Source of the DNA: SIG622 sp045600125
GTDB lineage: Bacteria > Bacillota > Clostridia > Oscillospirales > CAG-382
Direction: 5' to 3'
NCBI GenBank assembly: GCA_045600125.1
Contig: JAZRXH010000100.1
Coordinates: 32,026 to 96,025 of the forward strand
DNA: 64,000 nucleotides
Under the pieces are notes generated by a model. The model did no database searches. It was not told where the DNA came from and saw only the letters and a program-made list of their open reading frames with translations. Below, one piece after another: positions 8,890 to 16,970 of the stretch. The number at the start of each line of letters is the position of its first letter. Position 1 is the stretch's first letter. A program made the position numbers and the translations under genes.

Positions 8890-10740
8890 ATGAGAAAAAC
8901 GATTTGTCTGTTATTGTTCTTTGCTCTGCTTGCTTTTGCAATCCCCGGCACCGTATCGGCGGACGGCGGCGTTTATACCGTGGAGGTGGGAGCTGAGTTT
9001 GTGGATGCGTGGAGACTCGCCTGCAAGAATTCCGGTACGGTCAAGCTGAACCGGAACGTGAATATCGCCAGTGAGTATAATCTGGAATCCGGCTACCGTA
9101 TCACGCTTGACCTGAACGGGTATTGGATCCACGGAGTCGGAACGAGCTCGGATTATATCTTCCATATATGCAGCGGCGCTTCTCTTACGGTCACCGACTC
9201 GTCGGCAAATAAAAACGGCTCGATCGGGGTCACCGTTTCCGGCGAAGACTACGACGAGGTAGTTATCATTGACGCAGGCGGCACTCTGACGCTGGAAAAC
9301 GGCACCCTTAAGGGAAATGAGGATGAAGACTGCCGCCTTGTATACGTGGACGGCGGAACCTTCAATCTTCACGGCGGCGCCGTGGACGGAAACACCTACA
9401 ACGGCGACGGCGCCGGCGTCATGATCAACGAGGGTATCCTCAATATGACCGGCGGAGCGATTTCCAACAACCACGGCGACGATATGAACGACTACGGCGG
9501 CGGTATCTATTACGACGGAGGTCCCGACCGTGCGGGACTCAGTATTTCCGGCGGCGAGATCTTCGGGAATTTCGCTTATTACGGCGGTGCGATCTACTGT
9601 GATGACGGTTACGCAAAAATAACCGGCGGCAAGATTTACGGCAACCGGGCTGAACATTTTTCCGCCATCTATTACGAATGGACCATGGATTCTCTCGAGC
9701 TTTCCGGCGATCTTATCATTACCGGAAACACTATGGAGACTCCGACGGCGACCAACGCAAACCTTGCTGCCGTCGGCACCGAAACGCCGTCCCGCAGCTG
9801 TCCGCTTCTTCTCGGCGGACGGGTGAAGATATACGGCAACAAATACGGCAATCTGTTTCTGCCTGCGACCTTCAACCTGCAGATCATGAGCGATATCGAT
9901 ACAAGCCCCGAAAATCACGCATGGATCGAATTGAACAATATTGCGGAGCGCAAAAACGATTATGTGTTCAGCCGGATAGAAACCGGCGAAACAGATTATT
10001 CCATGTGCTTTTTCGGGGATAAGGAATGGTACTGTCCGGTGGAGGTGTTCAGCTTTACCGAGGACGGTGAGCCGCTGAAACTTGCCACCTCGATCTATGA
10101 TGAAGGGCCGGACCTTACCGTCATGGACCTTGACAACAGCCTTTTCCGGGACGCAGAAGGAAAACGTCTTCGTCTCCACGACGATTATACTTATGCCCAC
10201 GATAAGGAGCTGTGCCGGTACACGGTCTATTCGGACAGATTTATCAGCGACGAGAATGCGGAGGGCTTTATCGTCGGACATGCCGACAACGATGACATGG
10301 ACTACACCGTTTCTCTTGTGAAGACGGTGCATGAAAACGGGGAGGAAGGTCTTGTTTCCACCTATTACTACCTCTGCAAAAATGAGTATAAGTGCGAAGG
10401 TACCTTCTTCGGTCCCTACAACGTACTGCGCAGCGTTTATTATTCGGTCGAGATTCACTGCCCCGAATGTCCAGACCTGCTCTCTCTTGAACTTGTGAAG
10501 GAAGCCTTCTCCGTAACGGCAGCCGGCAAGGACGCCGACACGGGAGTCGTTGTCGTCGCACTTTATAATGATGCGGATGCGTCGGAGCTCCTCGAAACGA
10601 AAATACTGCCCGTGAAGGAAAACGAACCTCTTACCGGAACGTTTTCAAAAACGGGCGCTCTGGCAAAAGCCTTCTGGTTTGAAAGCCTCGAAACACTAAA
10701 GCCGCTTTGCCGACCGGTGCAGACCGTCATCTCTGAATGA
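8890..10740 (+). CDS. Secreted protein with right-handed beta-helix-like GG-repeats
   Basis: A 616-aa exported protein. It starts with a signal peptide (MRKTICLLLFFALLAFAIPG, cleavage near VSADGG). A segment typical of secreted clostridial beta-helix proteins follows (ITLDLNGYWIHG). From about residue 100 to 280 it carries irregular repeats of the type GGAISNN, GGGIYYDGG, GGEIFGN and GGKIYGN, as in pectate-lyase-like or polymorphic outer-surface proteins. The end (KAFWFESLETLKPLC) resembles a C-terminal module common in secreted proteins of gut Clostridia. There is no sortase motif, dockerin or membrane anchor. Role unknown; glycan binding or adhesion is possible. The ATG at 8890 was chosen over a TTG two codons earlier because the signal peptide begins there. 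Confidence 0.75.
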   Translation: MRKTICLLLFFALLAFAIPGTVSADGGVYTVEVGAEFVDAWRLACKNSGTVKLNRNVNIASEYNLESGYRITLDLNGYWIHGVGTSSDYIFHICSGASLTVTDSSANKNGSIGVTVSGEDYDEVVIIDAGGTLTLENGTLKGNEDEDCRLVYVDGGTFNLHGGAVDGNTYNGDGAGVMINEGILNMTGGAISNNHGDDMNDYGGGIYYDGGPDRAGLSISGGEIFGNFAYYGGAIYCDDGYAKITGGKIYGNRAEHFSAIYYEWTMDSLELSGDLIITGNTMETPTATNANLAAVGTETPSRSCPLLLGGRVKIYGNKYGNLFLPATFNLQIMSDIDTSPENHAWIELNNIAERKNDYVFSRIETGETDYSMCFFGDKEWYCPVEVFSFTEDGEPLKLATSIYDEGPDLTVMDLDNSLFRDAEGKRLRLHDDYTYAHDKELCRYTVYSDRFISDENAEGFIVGHADNDDMDYTVSLVKTVHENGEEGLVSTYYYLCKNEYKCEGTFFGPYNVLRSVYYSVEIHCPECPDLLSLELVKEAFSVTAAGKDADTGVVVVALYNDADASELLETKILPVKENEPLTGTFSKTGALAKAFWFESLETLKPLCRPVQTVISE

Positions 10741-10785
10741 GGCGGTCCGCACGGAACTGCTTCCTGAAAGACGAATACAAAAAAG

Positions 10786-10833
10786 AACCTCCTATGCCGG
10801 AATGAAATGAATGAACATTCCTCATAGGAGGTT
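10786..10833. terminator. Intrinsic terminator between convergent genes
   Basis: An 11-bp perfect outer stem AACCTCCTATG / CATAGGAGGTT with a second inner stem GGAATG / CATTCC, followed by TTTT. It separates the secreted protein gene from the minus-strand hydrolase gene ending at 10916 and could act in both directions. Confidence 0.75.
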
Positions 10834-10915
10834 TTGCTATGCATCGGAAACTATAATGGATTTTCCGAAGTCGGATATATTCGTTCTTTGCGTGCTTTCC
10901 CGACAGGGAAATCTC

Positions 10916-12430
10916 TCAGTCGTTCACAATCTTCAGCGCCGCACCCGGCTCGGAGGTCTCGCCCTCGTGGTTGCCCATGCGTCCGATCTCGGAAATGAGA
11001 CCGCCGGGGAGGATGACCTTGCCGTCGGAGATCTCACAGAACGCCGTTACGTCGTAGGCTTCGTCGAGAAGGATGTCCTGCATAAGGATGCGGGACGTTT
11101 TCTTTACCGCACCCGATTCGAGGCACAGCGACTTGTAGTAGCCGAAAATGCCGATGAGCGAAGCGTCCTTTACGTTCTGCGTCACGTCGCACAGAGGCGT
11201 GAAGAAGCGTCTTCCCAGCGTTCTCGAAAGGGTGGCGACAGAGGCACAGCCGCATGGGTGCAGAGAGGATACCATGTACGGAACGAGTCCTTCGGCGTCC
11301 GGAACTGCTTCGGGAGGCGTAAGACCTCTTGAAATTCTGGCAGGGCCCGTTCTCTCGATGTGGTCGCCGTCACGGTACTTCCACCATGCTTCGATCTCCT
11401 TTGCCTGCTCGTGTACGTCCCATGTATCGGTCATCTTGTTTTCGTCGATGAAGGTCTCACTGCCGTTGACTCCGAAGGCGGGAGCGATCCTGTGCCAGCG
11501 CACCGTTCTGGTGACCTCGTCGGTCTTGGTCTTCAGATTCCGGTGAAGAGCGGGGAAGGAGGGGTCGGGACGTCCGTCGGGAAGATTTCCCACCATATTG
11601 TGACGGGTAACGTCGATGGAACAGCCGAGAGCCGCCGCCGTGTATACCTCGTCCATGCAGTTGATGTAGCCGAGATGACCGGGAGCCGCATCGTAGGCAA
11701 GGTCGACCGACAGCTTTTCAAGGGTGATCGGAATGGCAAGAAGGGTGAATACGTCGTAGGTACGGAAGCTGTCGGCATAAGGGATCAGATCCGGAAGCAT
11801 CGCCTGCTCGGCAATGAGGTTCGGCGCATATTTCAGACGCAGCTCGGTGATGAGCCGACGCACCTCCATCTTGCGGCAGTCGTCGCCCCAGTCGATCTTC
11901 CAGTATTTCCAGCCGGCATAGTCGGACTGGATGAGACGCTCCTTCCAGAAGGACTCGTCGCTTTCGCCGGGCATGGCGTGGCATCTTTCAATGCAGATCC
12001 AGCCGCCGAGACCCCTCCAGCCGAGGCTTGTGACCTTCTTTGCAAGCGCCTTCATGGCGTCCCTGTTTTCCACCCCGTCTTTGGCAAACGAGGGGAATTT
12101 GTCCTTGGCGAGGATCTGACTTGCATAGTAGGGATGCTCGTGCATCTTACCGCCGATCGGCACGTCCCAGCAGTCGTCCATGAGGAAAATGAGGTCCCGC
12201 CTTGCGTCCTTGTACAGATGGCTTGCCCAACCGATGCCGTCTTTTCTGTCCTTTGCTTCGTCGCCGGTGCCGAAGATGCAGTCCTCGGTCATGCAGTCAC
12301 GCTGTCCCTGAGGACCTGCGTTGTTGCAGTGATAAAGCTGTACCTGCCAGGTGCAGAAATAGTCGGGGGAGGTGTTGACGGTGTCGGGAATGAGGTTTAT
12401 TCCCGAAAGAGGGCATTTTTCGATATACAT
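10916..12430 (-). CDS. Putative TIM-barrel glycoside hydrolase (clan GH-D, GH36/GH27-like)
   Basis: A 504-aa cytoplasmic protein without signal peptide. The segment GWRGLGGWICIERC followed by YAGWKYWKIDWGDDC resembles the beta-strand carrying the nucleophile in melibiase-type enzymes, where K-x-D-W precedes catalysis; the Asp of KIDWG would be the nucleophile. An N-terminal FLMDDCWD also fits a barrel strand. I cannot identify the acid/base residue with confidence, so family and substrate remain open. AAAGGCGG seven bases before the ATG supports the start. The gene is divergent from an AraC regulator at 12641, repeating the layout seen at 5.4-8.7 kb, so induction by its sugar substrate is likely. 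Confidence 0.55.
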   Translation of the reverse strand: MYIEKCPLSGINLIPDTVNTSPDYFCTWQVQLYHCNNAGPQGQRDCMTEDCIFGTGDEAKDRKDGIGWASHLYKDARRDLIFLMDDCWDVPIGGKMHEHPYYASQILAKDKFPSFAKDGVENRDAMKALAKKVTSLGWRGLGGWICIERCHAMPGESDESFWKERLIQSDYAGWKYWKIDWGDDCRKMEVRRLITELRLKYAPNLIAEQAMLPDLIPYADSFRTYDVFTLLAIPITLEKLSVDLAYDAAPGHLGYINCMDEVYTAAALGCSIDVTRHNMVGNLPDGRPDPSFPALHRNLKTKTDEVTRTVRWHRIAPAFGVNGSETFIDENKMTDTWDVHEQAKEIEAWWKYRDGDHIERTGPARISRGLTPPEAVPDAEGLVPYMVSSLHPCGCASVATLSRTLGRRFFTPLCDVTQNVKDASLIGIFGYYKSLCLESGAVKKTSRILMQDILLDEAYDVTAFCEISDGKVILPGGLISEIGRMGNHEGETSEPGAALKIVND

Positions 12431-12486
12431 ACTTTTTCCGCCTTTCTACTTGGTAAGCTGAAATAACAGATGCTTTCTTACCTGCG

Positions 12487-12540
12487 ATTATAGCAGAGTA
12501 ACGCCGTGTTTGTATATGGTATTATGACACAAGAATATGG
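12487..12540 (-). promoter_or_regulatory. Promoter of the hydrolase gene with paired ATATGG boxes
   Basis: On the minus strand an extended -10 (TGCTATAAT; TATAAT at 12487-12492) lacks a good -35. In plus-strand orientation ATATGG occurs at 12514-12519 and again at 12535-12540, 21 bp apart, with similar flanks. The first box overlaps the -35 position, the same geometry as at the glycyl radical enzyme promoter. Probable target of the divergent AraC protein. Confidence 0.45.
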
Positions 12541-12560
12541 AAAATAGTATCTTCTTTCGC

Positions 12561-12590
12561 TTGACAGAAGCACAGCGCAGATGCTATAAT
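12561..12590 (+). promoter_or_regulatory. Consensus promoter of the second AraC gene
   Basis: TTGACA (12561-12566), an 18-bp spacer and TATAAT (12585-12590), about 50 bp before the regulator start. Both hexamers are perfect. Confidence 0.8.
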
Positions 12591-12640
12591 GATCCTGCCG
12601 TATTTCCACAGACAACAGAAAGAAAGCAGAGGAAGCAGAA

Positions 12641-13450
12641 TTGGAATATCTTTGCCACAAAGAAGAGAATATGGAATTTTTCTATAAGACCTCCGACGAT
12701 ACGGAAATAGCGGGGCTTGCGCTTTCCGAGCTTGGTCACAGCCGCCCGGCGCCGGGGAAGCGCGTGGAGATATGCGCCTCCTCCTGCCACCTTCATTTCA
12801 TCACCGAAGGAAAGGGGCGTTTTGACGGAGAAGAGATTTTTGCGGGGCAGGGCTTTCTCGTATTGAAGGGCGAGACCTACCGGGAGGAAGCGGACAGAGA
12901 AGCCCCTTTTGAGCAGTACTGGCTGAACTTCGACGGAGAAAGTGTGGGGGACGTTTTGAAAATGGCGGGACTCAGCGAAAAAACACGGGTGTTCACCTGC
13001 CGCAGGATCCACCGCATCGGCGAAACACTGAAAGCGCTGTTTTCGGCAAAGCCGAAGGCGAGCGCCGCCTTTTACGCCGCCTTTTTCGAGATTCTTCTGC
13101 TCCTTTCCTACGAGGAGAGGAGCGAGGTGCGGGAAAACGGCACTATCCGGCGGGTCACCGAGTACGTTTCGTCGCATCTCGGCTCTCCCATCGCCGCCGG
13201 GGACGTCGCCGCCTATGCTGGACTTTCCCCGAAATATCTCAGCCGTCTTTTCAAAAATACCACCGGGAAAACGCTCACCGGGTACGTCACCGAAGCACGG
13301 CTCCGTGCCGCCTGCACCCTTCTTTCCGGCACCGACGCCAGCATCGACCGTATCGCCCGGGAGGTGGGCTTCCGGGACCCCCTGTACTTTTCCAAGGTAT
13401 TCAAAAAAGCCTACGGCGTGCCGCCGAAGGTTTACAGAACGGGAAAATAG
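12641..13450 (+). CDS. AraC-family transcriptional regulator
   Basis: A 269-aa regulator. The N-terminal cupin-like sensing domain contains FITEGKGRFDGEE and GQGFLVLKGETY. The C-terminal double helix-turn-helix contains VAAYAGLSPKYLSRLFKNTT and the AraC signature EVGFRDPLYFSKVFKKAYGV. Start choice is uncertain. The TTG at 12641 has AGAGGAAG at a good distance; the ATG at 12671 (MEFFYKTSDD) has a poorer site but would also give an intact cupin domain. It is divergent from the GH36/GH27-like hydrolase gene and closes with a terminator shared with the convergent GH2 gene. Confidence 0.88.
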   Translation: MEYLCHKEENMEFFYKTSDDTEIAGLALSELGHSRPAPGKRVEICASSCHLHFITEGKGRFDGEEIFAGQGFLVLKGETYREEADREAPFEQYWLNFDGESVGDVLKMAGLSEKTRVFTCRRIHRIGETLKALFSAKPKASAAFYAAFFEILLLLSYEERSEVRENGTIRRVTEYVSSHLGSPIAAGDVAAYAGLSPKYLSRLFKNTTGKTLTGYVTEARLRAACTLLSGTDASIDRIAREVGFRDPLYFSKVFKKAYGVPPKVYRTGK

Positions 13451-13460
13451 GAGTAAAAAA

Positions 13461-13492
13461 GCCGCAGAGCGGAAAACCCGTTGCTCTGCGGC
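13461..13492. terminator. Bidirectional intrinsic terminator
   Basis: A perfect 10-bp stem GCCGCAGAGC / GCTCTGCGGC with a 12-nt loop, preceded by six A and followed by a T-rich run into the end of the GH2 gene. It serves both the AraC gene and the convergent GH2 gene. Confidence 0.9.
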
Positions 13493-13499
13493 TCGTTTT

Positions 13500-15200
13500 T
13501 TATTCTTCTTCAATTTCAATGACAGCCTTGCGGGAGTTGATGGCACAGATGCGCGCCATGTCGAATTTCGGCTCTCTTTCGTAGGTGTACAGACCGTTCT
13601 GCTCCTGCTCTACGTCGTAAAGCTGGGTGTAGCAGAAGCCGCACATCCGGGGGCAGTCGAGAAGGACGTCGGTGAGTCCCTTGTATCTTTCGTAGAACTC
13701 CTCATATTCCCGGCAGGCGTTGCCGTAGCTCCAGTTCTTTCCTTCCTTTTCGAGCTTTATGCCGATGCCGCCGTACTCGCTCATGAAGAAGGGCTCGCCC
13801 TTGTAGGTCTGGAATTTTCCTCTGAAATAATGGCTTCCGTCGCCGGTATCGAGGAAGGTCCCGAGACGCTCGGCAAAGACGGCGGGATCCTGCGTGTAGT
13901 CGTGAACGTCAAAGATGTCGGTGACCACGTGAACGCATCCGCTGGTGTCGATGCAGGGGCGGGAGGGGTCGATCTGCTTTGTCATATCATACACATTTTC
14001 AAGGAAGCCCTTCCGCTGATCCTCACTCGTTTCATTGAGGGGACACCAGCCGACGATGGCGGGATGGCTGATATCTCTTTCGAGGACCTCCTGCCACTCG
14101 GGAAGGAAATATTCGAGAACGCCGGGATTCGAAAGTCCCTGTCCCCAGTTACCGTACTCGCCCCAGACGATGTAGCCGAGACGGTCGCAATGGTAGAGGA
14201 ACCGGGGCTCGAAGACCTTCTCATGAAGCCTTGCCCCGTTGAAGCCCGCCGCAAGGGACAGCTCAATGTCCCGCACGAGGGTTGCCTCATCCTTCGCCGT
14301 ATAGATGCCGTCGGGGTAGAAGCCCTGATCGAGGACGAGCCGCATGAAGAGAGGCTTGTGGTTGAGAAGGAACGCCGTTTCATTCAGCTCCACGCTCCGC
14401 ATGCCGAAGTAGGTGCTGACCGTATCCTCCCCGAAGGTGAGTGTCATATCGTACAAGTTTCCGCAGCCTGCTTCCCACAGATGAAGCTCGGAAAGAGGAA
14501 GCTCCGCACTGAAGACCTTGCCGCATTTTCTTGTGACGCTGCCCACGGGTCTTCCTTCGTAGAACGCCTCGATGCCGATGCTGCCGGGGCACGAGACTAC
14601 GCCGGAAACGGTTACAAGACAGTTGTCGATGTCCGGGATCACACGGAACTTTTCGATGCGTGCCTTGGGGGCAAATTCAAGATAGACCGTCTGCCAGATG
14701 CCGGTGGTCCTTGTGTAAAAACAGCCGAAGGAATGATATTTCGGGGACTGCTTGCCGCTTCCCTGCATTCCGGGGAATACGTTGTCCTCGGCGCAGATGA
14801 CGAGGGTGTTTTCCCCTTCCTTGACAAACCTTGTGATATCAAAGGAGAAGGAGGAATAGCCGCCCTTGTGGGTGCCGACCGAGACGCCGTTCACGAATAC
14901 CTCGGCAAGATAATCGCAGGCGCCGATCCGGAGAAGAACGCTGCCCTCCGTCTGCGCCTTGTCCAGCGTCACGGTGCGCTTGTACCAGACGCAGCTTATG
15001 AAATCCTTACAGCCGATGCCGGACAGCTCGCTTTCGGGGCAGAAGGGCACGGTGATCTTTTTGTCAAAGCCGTTTCCCTCGGCAAGGCCTCTCTCTCTTC
15101 CGCTTTTTCCGAAGTCGAAGGCGAAGTCCCACTCGCCGTTGAGGTTCTGCCAGTTTTTCCGTACAAACTGAGGATTCGGATGTTCGTTTCTCGGGTTCAT
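13500..15200 (-). CDS. GH2 family glycoside hydrolase (beta-galactosidase/beta-glucuronidase type)
   Basis: A 566-aa intracellular exo-glycosidase. The sugar-binding jelly-roll domain comes first (NLNGEWDFAFD, FISCVWYKRTVTL). It is followed by an Ig-like sandwich and the TIM barrel. The acid/base is Glu ~390 in CPLNETSED after HPAIVGW, and the nucleophile Glu ~475 is in FMSEYGG. The protein stops soon after the barrel, so it is a short GH2 lacking extra C-terminal domains, closer in size to beta-glucuronidases than to LacZ. AAAGGAAG precedes the ATG. It is divergent from the AraC gene at 15424, its probable regulator. The sugar specificity cannot be read from the motifs alone. Confidence 0.9.
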   Translation of the reverse strand: MNPRNEHPNPQFVRKNWQNLNGEWDFAFDFGKSGRERGLAEGNGFDKKITVPFCPESELSGIGCKDFISCVWYKRTVTLDKAQTEGSVLLRIGACDYLAEVFVNGVSVGTHKGGYSSFSFDITRFVKEGENTLVICAEDNVFPGMQGSGKQSPKYHSFGCFYTRTTGIWQTVYLEFAPKARIEKFRVIPDIDNCLVTVSGVVSCPGSIGIEAFYEGRPVGSVTRKCGKVFSAELPLSELHLWEAGCGNLYDMTLTFGEDTVSTYFGMRSVELNETAFLLNHKPLFMRLVLDQGFYPDGIYTAKDEATLVRDIELSLAAGFNGARLHEKVFEPRFLYHCDRLGYIVWGEYGNWGQGLSNPGVLEYFLPEWQEVLERDISHPAIVGWCPLNETSEDQRKGFLENVYDMTKQIDPSRPCIDTSGCVHVVTDIFDVHDYTQDPAVFAERLGTFLDTGDGSHYFRGKFQTYKGEPFFMSEYGGIGIKLEKEGKNWSYGNACREYEEFYERYKGLTDVLLDCPRMCGFCYTQLYDVEQEQNGLYTYEREPKFDMARICAINSRKAVIEIEEE

Positions 15201-15310
15201 GATTCTTGACTTCCTTTCTCTCTTTTACATTTTCCGCTTTGGATAAGCCGGGACGAAGATGCAGATCCTCCGGGTATTTCTGCCGCCCGTTTCCGTGCCT
15301 TTACGGGTAT

Positions 15311-15339
15311 AGGATACCATACCGGGTACCCTTTTTCAA
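15311..15339 (-). promoter_or_regulatory. Promoter of the GH2 gene
   Basis: On the minus strand TTGAAA (15334-15339), a 17-bp spacer and TATCCT (15311-15316), giving a leader of about 105 bases before the ATG at 15200. Confidence 0.5.
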
Positions 15340-15358
15340 GCACATTTTCTTTTTTTTA

Positions 15359-15387
15359 TTGACTTTTTCTCTCAAAAATGCTATAAT
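15359..15387 (+). promoter_or_regulatory. Promoter of the third AraC gene
   Basis: TTGACT (15359-15364), a 17-bp spacer and TATAAT (15382-15387), with the start codon 37 bp downstream. It is back to back with the GH2 promoter. Confidence 0.75.
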
Positions 15388-15423
15388 GTCCTTACAGTAA
15401 CTCGGAAGGGGAAGAAAAGAACA

Positions 15424-16200
15424 ATGAAGGCGTTGCGTCTGCGTCATGCCTGGCCGGAGCCGAGCGGCTTTTCGATCCGTCACAAGCCCGACCGGGAGGA
15501 CTATATCTTTATCCACTTCTACAACTCCGTGGAGCTGACGGTCAACGGAAAAGCGTCGGTCACGGCGCCTCACGCCTGCGTCGTTTTCGACAGAAGCGCC
15601 GACGTATATTTCCGAAGCCCCACGCCGCTTCTGCACGACTGGCTCCATTTTTCCGGCGACGATACGGCGGACTTTCTGAAAAGCACGGGTATTTGCGTCA
15701 ACACGGTATACTATCCCAAATCCCCGTCGGCGATCACCGAGGTCATGCGGGAACTGGAGGCGGAGTATTACGGTGCGGGAAAATTCTCGGACATCGTATG
15801 CGAAGGCAAGCTCCGGGAGCTGTTCGTAAAGCTGGCAAGAGGCGTGGACAGGGAAGAGATCCCCGTCATCTTCGGCAGCGAGGTCTTAAAGCGCTTCGCC
15901 CTTCTGCGGCGGGATATCCGCTCGAACCCGAAGGAGGACTGGCCGGCAAAACGGATGGCGGAGTACGTACATCTCAGCGAGTCGAGATTTTTCAGCGTCT
16001 ACAAGGAAATATACGGCATTACCCCCAAGGATGAGGTCATCCGTGCAAGAGTCGAGTGTGCCAAAACGCTGCTGTGCGACGACAAGAATTCCCTTGAAAA
16101 GGTCGCCGAGATGGCGGGATATAAAAGCGTATTTCACTTTTTGCGGCAGTTCAAGAGCCGCACCGGCATGACGCCGGGAGAGTGGAGAAAAAACACATAA
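15424..16200 (+). CDS. AraC-family transcriptional regulator
   Basis: A 258-aa regulator. The N-terminal AraC-binding domain (HKPDREDYIFIHFYNSVELT, then HDWLHFSGDD) is followed by the double helix-turn-helix: MAEYVHLSESRFFSVYKEIY and, in the second HTH, VAEMAGYKSVFHFLRQFKSR. Divergent transcription from the GH2 gene and the absence of another nearby target suggest it controls that hydrolase. GAAGGGGAAG upstream of the ATG supports the start. A phosphatase gene follows 30 bp later and may be co-transcribed. Confidence 0.88.
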   Translation: MKALRLRHAWPEPSGFSIRHKPDREDYIFIHFYNSVELTVNGKASVTAPHACVVFDRSADVYFRSPTPLLHDWLHFSGDDTADFLKSTGICVNTVYYPKSPSAITEVMRELEAEYYGAGKFSDIVCEGKLRELFVKLARGVDREEIPVIFGSEVLKRFALLRRDIRSNPKEDWPAKRMAEYVHLSESRFFSVYKEIYGITPKDEVIRARVECAKTLLCDDKNSLEKVAEMAGYKSVFHFLRQFKSRTGMTPGEWRKNT

Positions 16201-16230
16201 CAAGGCAAACCCGAAAGGAAAAAGCGAAAA

Positions 16231-16881
16231 ATGGCAAAAATCACAAGAATGATCTTTGTCCGTCACGGCGAGAGCGCCGGAAACAAGGACGGACGATTTT
16301 ACGGACATACCGACGGCGAGCTGACCGAGCTCGGAAGATTGCAGGCGCAGAAGACGGCGGAATACCTGAAGGACTACAAAATCGACGCCGCTTATGCATC
16401 CAGCCTCAGAAGAGCGTATGAGACCTGCGTCTGCATCGCCAAATACCACGATCTCGAGGTCATCCCCTGCGACGATCTGCGGGAGGTCTATGCGGGAAAG
16501 TGGGAGAACGTACCCTTTAACGACATCGGCACCCTTTTCCCCGAGGACTACGACAAATGGATGAACGACTTCTGCCATTCCCGCCCCACGGGAGGCGAGA
16601 GCATCCGTGAGGTGACCGACAGAGTCAGCGCAGCGGTCTGGAGGATCGCCCGGGAGAACGTGGGAAAAACGGTTCTTCTGACCTTCCATGCGACTCCCAT
16701 CTGTACATTGTATTACGAGTGGCTCCACCTCCCCTTCGAGGCGATGCGGCGCACGTGGGTGCGGAACGCCTCGGTGTCGGTCATCGACTACGACTGCGAA
16801 AACGGCACGGTCACCCCGGAATTCATCGACGAGGCGTCCTTCCTCGGCGACCTTGAAACGACGCTTCCCAAAAACGTATAA
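16231..16881 (+). CDS. Histidine phosphatase family protein (phosphoglycerate mutase-like)
   Basis: A 216-aa member of the histidine phosphatase superfamily. The catalytic motif RHGES lies near residue 10, followed by GRFYGHTDGELTELG, and the second catalytic histidine is in LTFHATPI near residue 152. The size and the GRFYGHTD stretch fit the broad-specificity phosphatase branch (alpha-ribazole phosphatase or PhoE-like) rather than a glycolytic mutase. No cobalamin genes are nearby, so the substrate is open. It lies 30 bp behind the AraC gene, with AAAGGAAAAAG as ribosome site. Confidence 0.87.
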   Translation: MAKITRMIFVRHGESAGNKDGRFYGHTDGELTELGRLQAQKTAEYLKDYKIDAAYASSLRRAYETCVCIAKYHDLEVIPCDDLREVYAGKWENVPFNDIGTLFPEDYDKWMNDFCHSRPTGGESIREVTDRVSAAVWRIARENVGKTVLLTFHATPICTLYYEWLHLPFEAMRRTWVRNASVSVIDYDCENGTVTPEFIDEASFLGDLETTLPKNV

Positions 16882-16970
16882 AAACGAATAACGCATAAAG
16901 ACGCATCTTCGGAACTTCTGAGAAAGGATAAGAGCTTTTGCATTTTTGCAAAAGTCATGGTCATAACAAG

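Noticed and set aside
16935..16954. Inverted repeat CTTTTGCA / TGCAAAAG before the acyltransferase gene as an operator or terminator
   Set aside because: AT-rich, short and without T run; it could form a hairpin, but there is no further support.
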